DNA of 64,000 nt from JAWWPY01 sp963822825 (GTDB lineage Bacteria > Actinomycetota > Actinomycetes > Streptosporangiales > Streptosporangiaceae). Every line of letters starts with the position of its first letter. Positions within the stretch are counted from its first letter, which is position 1. This document shows positions 36,196-45,190 of this stretch, one piece after another. Under the pieces are notes generated by a model. The model saw only the letters and a list, made by a program, of their open reading frames with translations, ran no database searches and was not told where the DNA came from. Made by a program: the position numbers and the translations under genes. The DNA is taken from positions 496,001 to 560,000 of the forward strand of contig CAWGIW010000025.1 of assembly GCA_963822825.1 (NCBI GenBank), written 5' to 3'.

Positions 36196-36819
36196 ATGTT
36201 CACCGGAATCGTGGAGGAACTCGGCGAAGTCGTCGCGGTCGAGGCCCTCGTGGGGGCGGCCCGGCTTACCGTGCGCGGCCCGCAGGTAGCGGCGGATGCC
36301 GCCCGTGGTGACTCGATCGCCGTCAACGGGGCCTGCCTCACTGTCGTCGAGGCCGACGGCAAGACATTCACCGCCGATGTCATGGCGGAGACGTTGCGGC
36401 GGACCGGGCTCGGCACGCTGGCCCCCGGCTCACCGGTGAACCTGGAACGCCCGCTGCGCTTCGACGGCCGCCTCGGCGGCCATCTGGTCCAGGGTCACGT
36501 GGACGCGACGGCCACGATCGTCTCCCGCAGCCCGGCTGAGCACTGGGATGTCGTCCGCATCGCGGTTCCCGAATCCCTGGCCCGGTACATCGTGGACAAG
36601 GGCTCGGTGGCCGTGGACGGGGTCAGCCTGACCGTCTCGGCCACCGGCGACGGCCGCGAGCCAGATCAGCCGCCCTGGTTCGAGGTGAGCCTCATTCCCA
36701 CCACCCTGGAGCTGACCACCCTGGGCCAGGCGGGACCGGGCAGCCAGGTCAACCTGGAGGTTGACATGATCGCCAAGTACGTCGAGCGGCTGACCCGCGG
36801 GACGGTGGCACGGCCATGA
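36196..36819 (+). CDS. ribE: Riboflavin synthase (alpha chain)
   Basis: RibE dismutates two lumazines to riboflavin. Its 207 residues form two similar barrel halves: MFTGIVEELGEVVAVEAL and VNGACLTVVEADG in the first, and GHLVQGHVDATATI and VDGVSLTVSATGDG in the second. The ATG at 36196 matches the conserved MFTGIVEE start. Its stop overlaps the ribBA ATG (ATGA). It is controlled by the FMN riboswitch upstream. Intact. Confidence 0.96.
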   Translation: MFTGIVEELGEVVAVEALVGAARLTVRGPQVAADAARGDSIAVNGACLTVVEADGKTFTADVMAETLRRTGLGTLAPGSPVNLERPLRFDGRLGGHLVQGHVDATATIVSRSPAEHWDVVRIAVPESLARYIVDKGSVAVDGVSLTVSATGDGREPDQPPWFEVSLIPTTLELTTLGQAGPGSQVNLEVDMIAKYVERLTRGTVARP

Positions 36820-38219
36820 CCGTCAGTTCTCAAGCGCACGGCCGCTCATGGAGAGCCGGGTCCGCGGCCGCAGCGCCACCCACGATCATGCTCCCCAACG
36901 GAAAACCACCCAGCTCCCCGCCTCCGAACAGCTCACCGGCCCCCGGAATGGCAGCCAACGCCGCGCCAGGCGATCGAGCGACCCGGCTGGACGACGTGTC
37001 GTGGGCGATCGCCGAGGTCGCCGCGGGCCGCCCCGTGATCGTGGTGGACGACGCCGACCGGGAGAACGAGGGCGACATCATCGTCGCGGCCAGCAAGATG
37101 ACTCCCGAGCTGATGGGGTTCATGATCCGGCACACCAGCGGCGTGATCTGCGTTCCGCTGCCGGGTGAGGATCTCGACCGGCTCCAGTTGCCGCTGATGA
37201 CCGTGCAGAACACCGAGCGGATGCGGACCGCCTTCACCATCAGCGTGGACGCGCGGGCCGGCGTGACCACGGGGATTTCGGCCGCGGACCGGGCGCGGAC
37301 CGTCCGCGCGCTGGTGGACTCGGCCACCAAGGCGAACGAGCTGGTCCGGCCCGGGCACATCTTCCCGCTGCGGTACGCCGAGGGCGGGGTGCTGCGCCGG
37401 CCCGGGCACACGGAGGCCGCCGTGGACCTGGCCCGGCTGGCGGGCCTGCCGCCCGCTGGCGCGCTGGCGGAGGTCGTGAACGACGACGGCACCATGGCGC
37501 GGCTGCCCGCCCTGCGGGCCTTCGCCGACGCCCGCGGGCTGGCCCTGATCTCGATCGCTCAGATCATCGAGTTCCGTCGGCACTCTGAGCGGATGGTCCG
37601 GCGGGTCGCCGAGACCCGGCTGCCGAACGCGCACGGCGAGTGGCGCGCCCTCGGCTACCAGAACTCGGTGGACGGCACCGAGCATGTCGCCTTGGTCATG
37701 GGGGATCTCGGCCACGGCGAGCAGGTCCTGGTCCGGGTGCACTCCGAATGCCTGACCGGGGACGTGTTCGGCTCGCAGCGCTGCGACTGCGGCGCGCAGC
37801 TCGATGCGTCGATGAGGGCGATCGCCGCCGAGGGCCGGGGCGTCGTGCTGTACCTGCGCGGGCACGAGGGCCGGGGTATCGGCCTGCTCAGCAAGCTGCG
37901 GGCCTACCAGTTGCAGGACGCCGGCGCCGACACGGTTGACGCCAACCTGGAACTCGGCCTGCCCGCGGACGCTCGCGAGTACTCGACCGGAGCGCAGGTC
38001 CTCGCCGATCTCGGGGTCCGCTCAGTCCGCCTGCTCACCAACAACCCGGCCAAGGTCCACGGGCTGTCTGGTTTCGGCATCGAGGTGGCCGGCCGGGTGG
38101 CGCTGCCCATCACGCCCACCCCGGACAACATCCGCTACCTCATGGCCAAGCGGGACCGGCTCGGGCACCTGATCGACGGCCTCCCGGCCAGCTCCGCTGG
38201 CGAGGGGGGCGCGCCGTAG
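36816..38219 (+). CDS. ribBA: Bifunctional DHBP synthase/GTP cyclohydrolase II
   Basis: Both precursors for riboflavin are made by this one protein of 467 residues. The DHBP synthase half (residues ~55-260) has DDADRENEGDIIVAASKM, MIRHTSGVICVPL and GHTEAAVDLARLAGL. The cyclohydrolase half (~265-460) has RVHSECLTGDVFGSQRCDCG with the zinc cysteines and YLRGHEGRGIGLLSKLRAY. The first ~45 residues are low-complexity (Ser/Pro/Ala-rich), so translation may instead begin at the internal ATG for MAANAAPGDRATR. The upstream ATG overlaps the ribE stop, which favours coupling. Intact. Confidence 0.95.
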   Translation: MTVSSQAHGRSWRAGSAAAAPPTIMLPNGKPPSSPPPNSSPAPGMAANAAPGDRATRLDDVSWAIAEVAAGRPVIVVDDADRENEGDIIVAASKMTPELMGFMIRHTSGVICVPLPGEDLDRLQLPLMTVQNTERMRTAFTISVDARAGVTTGISAADRARTVRALVDSATKANELVRPGHIFPLRYAEGGVLRRPGHTEAAVDLARLAGLPPAGALAEVVNDDGTMARLPALRAFADARGLALISIAQIIEFRRHSERMVRRVAETRLPNAHGEWRALGYQNSVDGTEHVALVMGDLGHGEQVLVRVHSECLTGDVFGSQRCDCGAQLDASMRAIAAEGRGVVLYLRGHEGRGIGLLSKLRAYQLQDAGADTVDANLELGLPADAREYSTGAQVLADLGVRSVRLLTNNPAKVHGLSGFGIEVAGRVALPITPTPDNIRYLMAKRDRLGHLIDGLPASSAGEGGAP

Positions 38220-38293
38220 GCGTGTCCTCCCCGAGCCAGCGGATTGCGGGGGTTCCGGGGGTCGTCCCCCCGGGCTAGCACCGCGGAGATCCG

Positions 38294-38804
38294 GTGAGCG
38301 GCGCGGGCCGGCCATCCGGCGAGGCCGTGAACGCGGCCGGGCTGACCTTGGCCCTGGTGGCGACCCGCTGGCACGCGGAGATCACCGACCGCCTGGTGGA
38401 GCGGGCCCGGGCCGCCGCCAAGGCGTGCGGGATCGACGACCCGCTGATTGTCCGGGTGACCGGGCGCCCTGGAACTGCCCGTGGTGGCCGCGGCCGCCGC
38501 CGCCAGCCACGACGCCGTGGCCTGCCTGGGCGCCGTGATCCGCGGCGGGACGCCGCACTTCGAGTACGTGTGCGACGCTGTCACCTACGGCCTGGCCCGG
38601 GTGGCGCTGGACACCGGCAAACCGGTTGGCAACGGGGTCCTCACCTGTGACACCCTGGAGCAGGCCCGGGATCGATGCGGGCTGGACAGCAGCACCGAGG
38701 ACAAGGGATGGGAGGCGGTCGTGGCGGCCCTTGACACCGCGCTCGTGCTGCGCTCCCTCCGCGCTGACCGCCCGGAACGGCGCGGACCGGCCGGACGACA
38801 TTGA
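38294..38804 (+). CDS. ribH: 6,7-Dimethyl-8-ribityllumazine synthase, one frameshift
   Basis: RibH condenses ribitylaminouracil with dihydroxybutanone phosphate to lumazine, in an icosahedral or pentameric shell. Conserved parts are LALVATRWHAEITDRLVERA, LPVVAAAAAASHDAVACLGA, VIRGGTPHFEYVCDAV, TGKPVGNGVLTCDTLEQA and NKG-like EDKGWEAV. One extra G near 38465 (GACCGGGCGCC for GACCGGCGCC) shifts the frame between VRVTG and ALELPVV. It starts with GTG 75 bases after ribBA. No hisE gene follows, unlike in Streptomyces. Confidence 0.9.
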
Positions 38805-38828
38805 CCGGACGACGACGCAGTTCGGCCG

Positions 38829-39733
38829 ATGTTTCCGTTGAGCATGAAAGGTCTTTCCGTGCTTTCCCTGGTCCTGCCCAAAGGCTCGCTGGAGCGCGCC
38901 ACCCTCGAACTGTTCGACGCGGCCGACCTGACCGTCCGCCGGTCCACCGACCGTGACTACCACGCCTCCATCGACGATCCGCGGATCGAGCGGGTGCGGT
39001 TCCTGCGCCCGCAGGAGATCCCCTCCTACATCGAGCGCGGCTTGTTCGACCTGGGCATCACCGGCCGTGACTGGATAACCGAGACCGGGGCCGACGTCGC
39101 CTCGCTCGGCGAGCTGCACTACTCCAAGGCCACGTCGCAGCCGGTGCGCGTGGTGCTCGCGGTGCCCAGGGCTCACCGTGGCAATCCGTCACCGACCTGC
39201 CGGAGGGCGTGCGGATCTCCACCGAATTGCCGTCGCTGACCAGCCGTTACCTGGCCGAGCACGGGGTGAAGGCCATAGTGATCCCCTCGTACGGCGCCAC
39301 CGAGGCGAAGGTGCCGGACATCGTGGACGCCATCGTTGACCTGACCGAGACCGGCTCCTCGCTGCGCCGCAACGGCCTGCGGATTCTCGACACGTTGCTG
39401 ACCAGCTACACCGAACTGGTCGCGAACACCGAGGCGTACGCCGACGTCGCCAAGCGGGCCGCGATGGAGGACATCGCATTGCTGCTCGGCGGGGCGATCC
39501 GGGCCCGTGGCAACGTCCTGCTCAAGCTCAACGTGCCGTCCGCGCAACTCGCGGCGGTGACGGCGATGCTGCCAGCCATGTCGTCGCCGACGATCACGGC
39601 CCTGGCCCGCGGCGACATGAACGCGGTGGAGACCGTGGTCCCCAAACGCGGGGTCAACACGCTGATTCCCGCGCTGAAGGCGGCCGGTGCGCGGGACATC
39701 CTGGAGATCCCCATCTCCAAGATCGTCGAGTAG
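38829..39733 (+). CDS. hisG: ATP phosphoribosyltransferase, one frameshift
   Basis: HisG starts histidine synthesis from ATP and PRPP. This is the long form: a catalytic part (LVLPKGSLERATLELFDAAD, GLFDLGITGRDWITETGAD, PRPP site near TETGSSLRRNGLRILDT) and a C-terminal regulatory domain (TALARGDMNAVETVVPKRGV, ILEIPISKIVE) that binds histidine. One G is missing near 39172 (CCCAGGGCTC for CCCAGGGGCTC). ATG 38829 is the longest start. GTG 38859, preceded by GAAAGG, fits the usual N-terminus better. It follows ribH by 24 bases. Confidence 0.9.
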
Positions 39734-39766
39734 CCGGCCGCGCCAGCCGCCTCGCCGCGGACTGGG

Positions 39767-40631
39767 TCAGCTGGCCGCGGGGGCTCGGTCCAGGCGCGCA
39801 CCGGGCCCCGGGCCGAGACGGTGACCAGGGAACCCGGCGGCAGGTGGCCGGCGCCTAGCGTCCGCACGATGACGACCGGCGCACCGGGGTCCTGCTCCAG
39901 TTTCACCCTGACCACGGCGTCGTGCCCGTGGTAGCCGTAGCCAACGACCCGCCCGGGCCGCCGCCCGGGGCCCGCGCCTGCCCCGGCCCGACCGGCCTGC
40001 GCCAGCTCGACCTGCTCCGGGCGGACGAGGACGGTGACCGGGCCCTGCGACGGAGCCTGGCCTCCCGTTCCACTGGGAGCCCGCCGAGCAGGGTGTCCAC
40101 CGCTGCGCCGTCGAGGATGCCCTCGACCAGATTGGCGTCGCCGATGAAGCGCGCCATGTCCGCGTTGACCGGCCGTGCGTAGAGATCCTGGGGTGCGGCG
40201 GCGGGCAGGCTGAACGCCTGGTTGACCTCGGTGAAGATCTCGGTCGTGAAGGTCTGGTAGCCCACGATCTCGAAGGCACCGTACTCGGCCAGCAGCACCA
40301 TCGCGACGAGCAGGCACCCGCCGAGGATGGCGCCGCGCGCCTGGCCGAGCGTGATGCGCAGGAACGTGCGCACGCGCCCGGTGCCGAGGCTGCGGGCCAC
40401 CTCCTCCTGACCGGGGTCGGCGCCCCGCAGGCTGGCCGCGACGGGGAAGTAGACCAGCGGGTACAGGCCGAGGGTCATGACCACCACCGCCCCGCGGAAC
40501 CCCTGGATCCAGGCCGACAGCGACGCCCACCCGAAACTGATCACGAAGTCGGGACGGCACCCCGTCGCTTCACCCTCAACTAACTCCTCCTGGCCGCTGG
40601 CATTGCGCTGGGTCGTCCGGGTCCAGGCCAA
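39767..40631 (-). pseudogene. Doubly deleted iron ABC importer: permease fragment fused to ATPase C-terminus
   Basis: The frame begins at a TTG three bases from an iron box and enters a binding-protein-dependent permease mid-way (FGWASLSAWIQGFRGAVVVM, LRGADPGQEEVARSLGTGRV with the EAA-type loop, LLAEYGAFEIVGYQTFTTEI). After QAFSLPAA it continues without a break into the C-terminus of an ABC ATPase (PQDLYARPVNADMARFIGDA, then TOBE-type VTVLVRPEQVELAQ and DAVVRVKLEQDPGAP). The permease N-terminus and the Walker motifs of the ATPase are missing, so no transport is possible. One further frameshift lies near 40055. The family resembles Fe(III) importers of the FbpB/FbpC type. The 3' limit is approximate. 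Confidence 0.75.
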
Positions 40632-40633
40632 AC

Positions 40634-40652
40634 GAAGCTTAGGCTAACCTAA
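40634..40652. promoter_or_regulatory. Iron box (IdeR/DtxR operator)
   Basis: The 19 bases match the IdeR/DtxR consensus TTAGGTTAGSCTAACCTAA at 16 positions, with the right-hand twelve (AGGCTAACCTAA) perfect. IdeR with Fe(II) represses iron-uptake genes from such sites. The box lies directly before the remnant of an iron ABC importer on the minus strand and 168 bases before xdhC on the plus strand, so the promoter has probably outlived its gene. Confidence 0.8.
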
Positions 40653-40819
40653 CTAAGGTCGTCAATTCTGGCCTGGCGTGCTCACCATGGCGTCACGGAG
40701 TGGCGTGAACGTAATCTGTGGGTATCCCCGGGGGAAGTCCCGGCTCTGGCCGCGGTCTGCGGATGCCGGCCAGCGGTTCCCGGGTTCCGGCTGGGTGAGA
40801 CGTTCCGAGGTGACAGGTC

Positions 40820-41947
40820 ATGCGAGACATCCTGGACCCCATAACGAAATGGTGGGACAGCGGAGAGACGTTCGGCCTGGCCACCGTCGTGCGCACGTTC
40901 CGCAGCGCACCCAGGGAGCCCGGCGCCGCGCTCGCGGTGTCCGAGGATGGTGAGGTCATCGGCAGCGTCTCCGGGGGCTGCGTGGAAGGCGCCGTGTACG
41001 AGCTGGCGCGCGAGGTGTGCGAAACCGGGCAGCCGGTCTTGCAGACCTACGGCGTCAGCGACGACGATGCCCTCGCTGTCGGCCTGACCTGCGGCGGGAT
41101 TCTGCATATTTTCGTGGAGCCGGTCGACGCCGTGGTCTTTCCTGAGCTCGGCGACGTGGCGGCCAGCATCGCGGCGGGGGAACCGGTGGCCGTCGCCACG
41201 GTCATCGAGGGCCCAGGCCGGGTCGGGGCGCGGCGGGTGATCTTTGCCGCGGCCGAGCCGACGCCGGCCTGCTGGCACGGCGCACGCGGGACCCTGGGGG
41301 CCGGCGACCGGCTCGATCAGGCGGTTGACGATGACGTGCGGGGCATGCTCGCCCAGGGACTGACCGGCGTCCGCCGCTACGGCGCGCACGGTGAGCGGCG
41401 CGGAGACGACCTCGCCGTGTTCGTCCACTCGTTCGCGCCGCCACCACGAATGCTGGTGTTCGGCGCCATCGACTTCGCCGCGGCCGTGGCCCGGGCCGGG
41501 AAGTTCCTCGGCTACCGCGTCACGGTCTGCGACGCCCGGCAGGTCTTCGCGACTCCGGCCCGGTTCCCCGAGGCAGACGAGGTCGTGGTGGACTGGCCGC
41601 ACCGGTATCTGGCCAGCGCGCCGGTGGACGAGCGGACGGTGATCTGCGTTCTCACGCACGATCCCAAGTTCGACGTGCCGCTGCTTGAGGTCGCCTTGCG
41701 CACGTCGGCCGGTTACATCGGCGCGATGGGCAGTCGGCGCACCCACGAGGACCGGCTCGCCCGGCTGCGCGAGGCCGGGCTCTCCGCTGCCGAACTCGCC
41801 CGGCTGCGCTCCCCGATCGGGCTCGACCTGGGCGCCAGGACGCCCGAGGAGACCGCCGTGTCGGTCGCCGCCGAACTCATCCAGCTCCGCTGGGGGGGTT
41901 CGGGGCAGCCGCTGACTGCGACCTCGGGGCGAATCCACCACGGCTGA
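40820..41947 (+). CDS. XdhC/CoxI-family molybdenum hydroxylase maturation protein
   Basis: This 375-residue protein resembles XdhC/CoxI chaperones, which help insert the sulfurated molybdenum cofactor into xanthine dehydrogenase or CO dehydrogenase-type enzymes. The N-terminal domain contains TVVRTFRSAPREPGAALAVS and SGGCVEGAVYELA. The C-terminal Rossmann-like domain has MLVFGAIDFAAAVARAGKFL and GAMGSRRTHEDRLARL. It starts with ATG. A MocA-like nucleotidyltransferase follows, the usual pair, but no molybdenum hydroxylase subunit gene is in the window. Confidence 0.87.
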   Translation: MRDILDPITKWWDSGETFGLATVVRTFRSAPREPGAALAVSEDGEVIGSVSGGCVEGAVYELAREVCETGQPVLQTYGVSDDDALAVGLTCGGILHIFVEPVDAVVFPELGDVAASIAAGEPVAVATVIEGPGRVGARRVIFAAAEPTPACWHGARGTLGAGDRLDQAVDDDVRGMLAQGLTGVRRYGAHGERRGDDLAVFVHSFAPPPRMLVFGAIDFAAAVARAGKFLGYRVTVCDARQVFATPARFPEADEVVVDWPHRYLASAPVDERTVICVLTHDPKFDVPLLEVALRTSAGYIGAMGSRRTHEDRLARLREAGLSAAELARLRSPIGLDLGARTPEETAVSVAAELIQLRWGGSGQPLTATSGRIHHG

Positions 41948-42107
41948 AGGAGCGTTATCCAAGCCGACCGGCGACCGCGAGCCGCCAGGCCCGTGCCCGC
42001 ACGGACCTGGCGGGCCAGTGCGGGCGGTCGGTGCGCAGGTCACAGCGGCAGCGAGCCATTTGGATGACGCGACTTTTTGAATAAGGCAGCAGGCTCTACC
42101 CTTGGTG

Positions 42108-42711
42108 ACCATGAAGACACGCGTCGCCGGGGTGCTGCTCGCCGCGGGGGAGGGCAAGAGGCTCGGCAGCCCCAAGGCACTGGTGGAGCTGGGCGGCGTG
42201 CGCCTGGTCGATCGGGCCATCGCGACGCTGCGTGACGGCGGCGCGGCACCCGTGGTCGCGGTGACCGGCGCGGTGGTCGTCGATCTGCTCGGCGTGGTCA
42301 CCGTGCACAACCCGGAGTGGCGGAGCGGCATGGGATCGTCGCTGGCGGCCGGCCTCTGGTTCGGTCCCGGCCAGCTATGACGCGGCCGTGGTCATGCTGG
42401 TGGACCAGCCGCTGGTCGGGCCCGATTCGGTGCGGCGGCTGATCGCCGCCTACCGTGCGGGGGCGCGCGTCGCCGTCGCGGCCTACCACGGCCAGCCGCG
42501 TAACCCGGTCCTGCTCGCCCGCGAGCACTGGCCAGCGGCGATCACGCTGGCCGCGGGGGACGTCGGGGCACGGCCGTTCCTGCGCGCCCACCCCGATCTG
42601 GTGACGCTAGTGGAATGCGCGGACACCGGCCGCCCCGACGATGTTGACACCCCGGAGGATCTGTCCCGTATCGCCGCTATCGTCGCCGCCGCCGAACCGA
42701 CCGCTAGCTGA
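42108..42711 (+). CDS. MocA-like molybdenum cofactor nucleotidyltransferase, one frameshift
   Basis: This NTP transferase is of the MobA/MocA type. The N-terminal loop GVLLAAGEGKRLGSPKALVE binds the nucleotide, and VMLVDQPLVGPDSVRRLIAA carries the metal Asp. The end DTGRPDDVDTPEDLSRI is typical. It probably makes the cytosine dinucleotide form of molybdopterin for xanthine or CO dehydrogenase-like enzymes, in line with the xdhC-like gene upstream. One extra base near 42357 (GGCCTCTGGTTCGG) breaks the frame. I prefer ATG 42108 to a GTG six bases earlier. Confidence 0.85.
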
Positions 42712-42766
42712 GCGCGGGAGGTTTCAGCACAGGGCCGTCAGCACAGGAGCCTCAGCACGGGAGCCG

Positions 42767-43687
42767 TCAGCCTGCCATGGTCACCTGGATGCCCCAGGTG
42801 TGCGTCACGCTGTCGCCCGGATCGAGCATGAGCAGGTCCACCCCCGAGGCGAAGGCGTTGGGGGGGCAGGTCATCGGCTCCACGGCGAGGGCTCTGCGGC
42901 GGTCCGCGGGGTCCAGTGTGTCGCCGGTGAACACCTGCAGCCACTGGTAGCCCGGGCCTGCCCAGAGTGCCACCTGAGTTCCCTCGCCGTCCAGCCGGGC
43001 CCAGGCGCGGCCGCTCGCGTCGCGGGCCAGGCCGGTAAAAGCGTGATCGAGTCGCGCCGCGGCGAGCGGCCGGGACTCGCGGAAGTCGAAGATGGTGCCC
43101 GCCACGTCTTGCACGGGCCCGGACGGGATGCCACGCCGGTCAGCTGGCAGCCAGAGCTCGCCGGGCAGCGTCAGCTCGCAGTCGTCGATACCGGTCGTGC
43201 CCGTGGCCAGGTACGGGTGCGATCCGGTGCCGTACGGCGCGGCCGTCGAACCCGAGTTGCCCGCGGTGATGCTGACCTGCAGGCCGTTGTCCGCGGACAG
43301 CTGGTACTGAGCGTCAAGCTCGAGGCAGAACGGATATCCCGGGCGGCCCAGCAGGACGTGCCGCAGGACGACCAGTTCCGAGGTGCGCGTCGCGACATCC
43401 CAGCTGGCCCAGCGGGTCAGCCCGTGAATGGCGTTCAGGTTGGCAGGCTCGCTCAGATCCAGCTGGTACCGGGTGCCGTTGATGGAGTAGTGGCCGCCAT
43501 CCACGCGGTTCGGCCACGGAACAAGGAGCTGGCCAGATGCGCCGGGCGGCAGAACATCTGGCGGGTATTCCGCGATGACCGGCCGGCCAAGGTAATGCAG
43601 TGAGCGCAGCCCGGCACCGAGTTCGGTCACCGTAGCCCGGTAATCGCCCGCAAAGATCTCATGCTGAGTGCCGGTGAGCGGAACCAT
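42767..43687 (-). CDS. Aldose 1-epimerase family protein
   Basis: This galactose mutarotase-like enzyme of about 306 residues interconverts sugar anomers. Catalytic His lies in GTGSHPYLA, a second His in NLNAIHGLTRWASWDV, and the Glu in LAVEPMTCPPNAFASG; LLVPWPNRVDGGHYSINGTR is typical of the YihR-like subgroup. I choose ATG 43687 (MVPLTGTQHEIFAGDY), which begins at the first strand. A much longer reading upstream adds a low-complexity segment without support. The enzyme ends in TWGIQVTMAG. No sugar operon adjoins it. Confidence 0.85.
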   Translation of the reverse strand: MVPLTGTQHEIFAGDYRATVTELGAGLRSLHYLGRPVIAEYPPDVLPPGASGQLLVPWPNRVDGGHYSINGTRYQLDLSEPANLNAIHGLTRWASWDVATRTSELVVLRHVLLGRPGYPFCLELDAQYQLSADNGLQVSITAGNSGSTAAPYGTGSHPYLATGTTGIDDCELTLPGELWLPADRRGIPSGPVQDVAGTIFDFRESRPLAAARLDHAFTGLARDASGRAWARLDGEGTQVALWAGPGYQWLQVFTGDTLDPADRRRALAVEPMTCPPNAFASGVDLLMLDPGDSVTHTWGIQVTMAG

Positions 43688-44074
43688 TCTTAGCTTGCCC
43701 CCGTCTCCCAATCCCATTCGCGTCGGCCCGGTGCCAGTCACGCTGTCAGAGATTGTGTCATTGCCAACCGGGGCATAGTGCCGGCGGGGCTGCTTGGGGA
43801 GCGGGGGACCGTCAGCCCCGCCGGCTATTGCACCATAGCTGCCCCTGGCGGCGCTCAGGGCGAAGTTCCTTAAGCCGCAAGGAGTCCACAAGATCTGCTG
43901 GTGGGAGTTCACCGGAACTTTCACGAGGATCAACTTTCCCTGGTTACCCACGGCTGGCCGGTCTCCCGAGGAGGCCCGGTGGGGCGAGGCGGCGGGGGAG
44001 CATGGTGCCTTTGAGTCATCGCATGCATACTCTTAGTGGTTCTTCCCGGTAACCTGGGACACCGGGGGTATTGC
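43688..44074. other. Divergent promoter region, no gene seen
   Basis: This 387-base region lies between the divergent aldose epimerase and MerR-type genes. An open frame on the minus strand continues here, but it has no ribosome-binding site or homology that I can see. Lower-GC segments near 43750 and 44020-44040 (TTTGAGTCATCGCATGCAT) are likely promoter elements. Confidence 0.4.
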
Positions 44075-45028
44075 ATGGCAGATGAGTCCGCGCTGACCGT
44101 GGATGCGGTGGCGCGCCGCCTCGGTCTCGCTCCTTCCACGCTCCGCTCGTGGAGTCGCCGTTACGGCATCGCCGCCGTGGCGCCCGGCGAGACCGGGGAC
44201 GAGCTTTACACGGCCGAGGACGTGGCGTACCTGGCGCAGATGCACGGCCTCATCAACGGTGGCATGCCTCCCCGGGAGGCCGCCCGGATAGTGCTCGCCG
44301 AGCACGCGGCGGCGGAGGCGGCCGGTGATCGGCCGGCCTTCCCGGCTCCCCGTTCCTCGCCTGGCTACGCCTCAGTGACCCGGGATCTGGCCATCCCCGA
44401 CGCCTCGGCCCTGGTGCACGAGCTGGGCGCCGCGGCGATGGCTCTGGACGCCCGCCTGATCGTGGAGATCATCCGTGTCGCCATGGCCTGCGACGGGGTC
44501 ATCGGTACCTGGGTGGACCTCCTTGTCCCGCTGATCGCGGGCATAAGTGATCAGCAGCTCAGGACGGGAAGCCTCATCGATGTCGAGCACGTCCTGACCG
44601 CCGCCGCGTGCGACGTCCTCGGGGAAGCCTCGGCGGCGCTGTCCCGCCCGGCTCAGCACCCCCCGGTGCTGCTGTCCTGTGCCGAGGAGGAACAGCACAC
44701 GCTGTCCCTGCACGTGCTGGCGGCGGCCCTGGCCGAAGAGGGCGTGGCCACCCGGATGCTCGGTGCCCGGGTGCCTCGCCGCGCGCTGGCCGAGGCGATC
44801 TGGCGCAGTCACCCGGCAGTGGTCCTCCTCTGGTCGCAGATCACCGCCACCGGCGATCCCGTTCCCTTGGCCGAACTGCGGGATCATCCCAGTCACCCGA
44901 AGATCTTCATCGGCGGCCCGGGGTGGGACCGTGACCGGATCCCGGACGCTGTCCAGTTCCTGCCCAGCCTGCCCGCGGCCGTTTCCGGGGTCGAGACCGC
45001 CCTCGGCCTGCGCCCCACCCGTCCATGA
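44075..45028 (+). CDS. MerR-family regulator with B12-binding-like domain
   Basis: This 317-residue regulator is related to CarH/LitR, which sense light through adenosylcobalamin. The N-terminal MerR helix-turn-helix (residues ~7-75, TVDAVARRLGLAPSTLRSWS, RRYGIAAVAPGETGDELYT) is followed by a helical domain and a cobalamin-binding-type Rossmann domain (EEEQHTLSLHVLAAALAEEG, then LGARVPRRALAEAI and FIGGPGW). The usual DxHxxG reads EQHTLSL: the axial-type His is kept but the Gly is lost, so cobalamin binding is possible but uncertain. The ATG at 44075 begins at the HTH. It is divergent from the epimerase. Confidence 0.82.
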   Translation: MADESALTVDAVARRLGLAPSTLRSWSRRYGIAAVAPGETGDELYTAEDVAYLAQMHGLINGGMPPREAARIVLAEHAAAEAAGDRPAFPAPRSSPGYASVTRDLAIPDASALVHELGAAAMALDARLIVEIIRVAMACDGVIGTWVDLLVPLIAGISDQQLRTGSLIDVEHVLTAAACDVLGEASAALSRPAQHPPVLLSCAEEEQHTLSLHVLAAALAEEGVATRMLGARVPRRALAEAIWRSHPAVVLLWSQITATGDPVPLAELRDHPSHPKIFIGGPGWDRDRIPDAVQFLPSLPAAVSGVETALGLRPTRP

Positions 45029-45190
45029 TCGCGGGGCCAGGGGCTCAGAGCGCCCGGCGATTGATGTGATGGGGCCGCTCGGGTGGCGGTGGTGAGGTGA
45101 CAGGCAAACCGTGATCACCGCCCGTGGCCGTTCCACGTCACGACACGCCCCCGCAGACCCAAACGCCCGAACGCCTCTATTGCCGCATTC

